The notes beneath the pieces were generated by a model. It worked only from the letters and a program-made list of their open reading frames with translations, did not search any database and had not been told where the DNA came from. Both the position numbers and the translations under genes were made by a program. This document shows positions 5,093 through 5,555 of a stretch of DNA of 5,555 nt, piece after piece. The stretch comes from Acidimicrobiia bacterium (GTDB lineage Bacteria; Actinomycetota; Acidimicrobiia; UBA5794; UBA11373): assembly GCA_025456165.1 (NCBI GenBank), contig JALOLI010000097.1, positions 1 to 5,555 of the forward strand. The letters run 5' to 3'. Every line of letters begins with the position of its first letter. The first letter of the stretch is position 1.

Positions 5093-5555
5093 GTGGCAGA
5101 ACGGCAATCTTCTGGCCCGGTGACCCTGCTGTCCGGCGGGGTGGGCGGAGCGCGCCTGGGGCGCGGCCTGGCCGCCGTCGCGCCCCCCGGCACCCTCACC
5201 GTCATGGTCAACGTGGGCGACGATGAAGAGATCTACGGCCTCCGGGTGTCGCCCGACCTGGACACGGTGGCCTACACCATCGCCGGGCGAGAGGGACCGC
5301 AAGGATGGGGAATAGCCGGTGACACCTTCGCCGTCATGGGCCACCTGGCGTCCCTCGGGGTCGATACCCGCTTCCGCGTGGGCGACGCCGACCTGGCCCT
5401 CAATCTGGCCCGCACCACCGCCCTCCGCTCGGGTGAGACGCTGAGCGCCGTTACCGCCCGCCTCGCCGCCGCCCTCGGCCTCACCTGCCGGCTGCTGCCG
5501 GCCACCGACGACCCGCTGCAGACCAGGCTGCGCACCGCCGCCGGGGAGTGGCTCT
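5093..5555 (+). CDS. cofD: CofD/FbiA, 2-phospho-L-lactate transferase of F420 synthesis, N-terminal part
   Basis: CofD (FbiA in mycobacteria) transfers a phospholactyl- or phosphoenolpyruvyl-type group from its guanosine-diphosphate-activated form to the deazaflavin FO, giving F420-0 or dehydro-F420-0 in the cytoplasm. The window holds 154 codons of an expected 310-330. Seen in order: LLSGGVGGARL, the Gly-rich nucleotide-binding loop at 12-22; VNVGDDEEIYGLRVSPDLDT at 39-58; GWGIAGDTF at 71-79; and FRVGDADLALNLART at 94-108, followed by the G-x-T-L-S-x-V-T-x-R-L helix. All are hallmarks of the family and no key block is missing. The start is GTG at 5093, with GGAG 5 bases upstream. A second GTG at 5120 gives VTLLSGGVGG directly, as in many homologues, but lacks an SD. 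The 3' half, and any fused or adjacent cofE/fbiB, lies beyond the window. Presence of this gene implies an F420-using organism. Confidence 0.95.
   Translation, partial: MAERQSSGPVTLLSGGVGGARLGRGLAAVAPPGTLTVMVNVGDDEEIYGLRVSPDLDTVAYTIAGREGPQGWGIAGDTFAVMGHLASLGVDTRFRVGDADLALNLARTTALRSGETLSAVTARLAAALGLTCRLLPATDDPLQTRLRTAAGEWL

Noticed and set aside
5120..5122. GTG as the cofD start
   Set aside because: Homologues often begin near here, but no SD precedes it, while GTG 5093 has GGAG at 5 bases. It is kept only as an alternative.
5090..5535. Short minus-strand open frames opposite cofD
   Set aside because: The plus-strand frame carries all the conserved CofD blocks; the minus frames show no motif.

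Overview
The window is high-GC DNA (roughly 70% G+C by eye) densely packed with genes on the minus strand. It most likely comes from an actinobacterium, and an Acidimicrobiia-like lineage is a reasonable guess. The reasons are a cofD/fbiA gene for coenzyme F420, a DUF3499-type protein, a DUF5719-type exported protein and a glycosyltransferase-like membrane giant, all clustered. From memory, this grouping resembles the cofD - glycosyltransferase - DUF5719 - DUF3499 - phosphomannomutase neighbourhood of Streptomyces and mycobacteria. The taxonomic call is inference, because no rRNA or marker phylogeny is available here.

Layout from right to left. The 5' part of cofD runs off the right edge on the plus strand. 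Only 12 bases away and divergent from it starts a 934-residue membrane protein with an N-terminal GT2-like domain. Its stop overlaps the start of the next gene in an ATGA, and that gene encodes an exported protein with four modules of about 100 residues (DUF5719-like). A 9-bp GC-rich hairpin follows and probably ends this two-gene operon. A second minus-strand group then begins, possibly from a leaderless promoter. It holds three small Cys-containing proteins in a row: DUF3499-like (75 aa), a DUF6788-like CGKxNC protein (102 aa) and a zinc-ribbon protein cut by the left edge.

Functionally, the membrane protein and the exported protein look translationally coupled and probably act together at the cell envelope. 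The GT2 domain has lost acidic residues expected at metal- and sugar-nucleotide-binding and catalytic positions, so it may be a pseudo-enzyme. CofD makes a dehydro-F420-0 or F420-0-type product in the cytoplasm and has no obvious mechanistic link to the envelope genes. The three small proteins each carry presumed Zn-binding Cys/His pairs and have no known function. No mobile element, CRISPR array, tRNA or rRNA was seen, and no gene-free stretch exceeds 100 bases.
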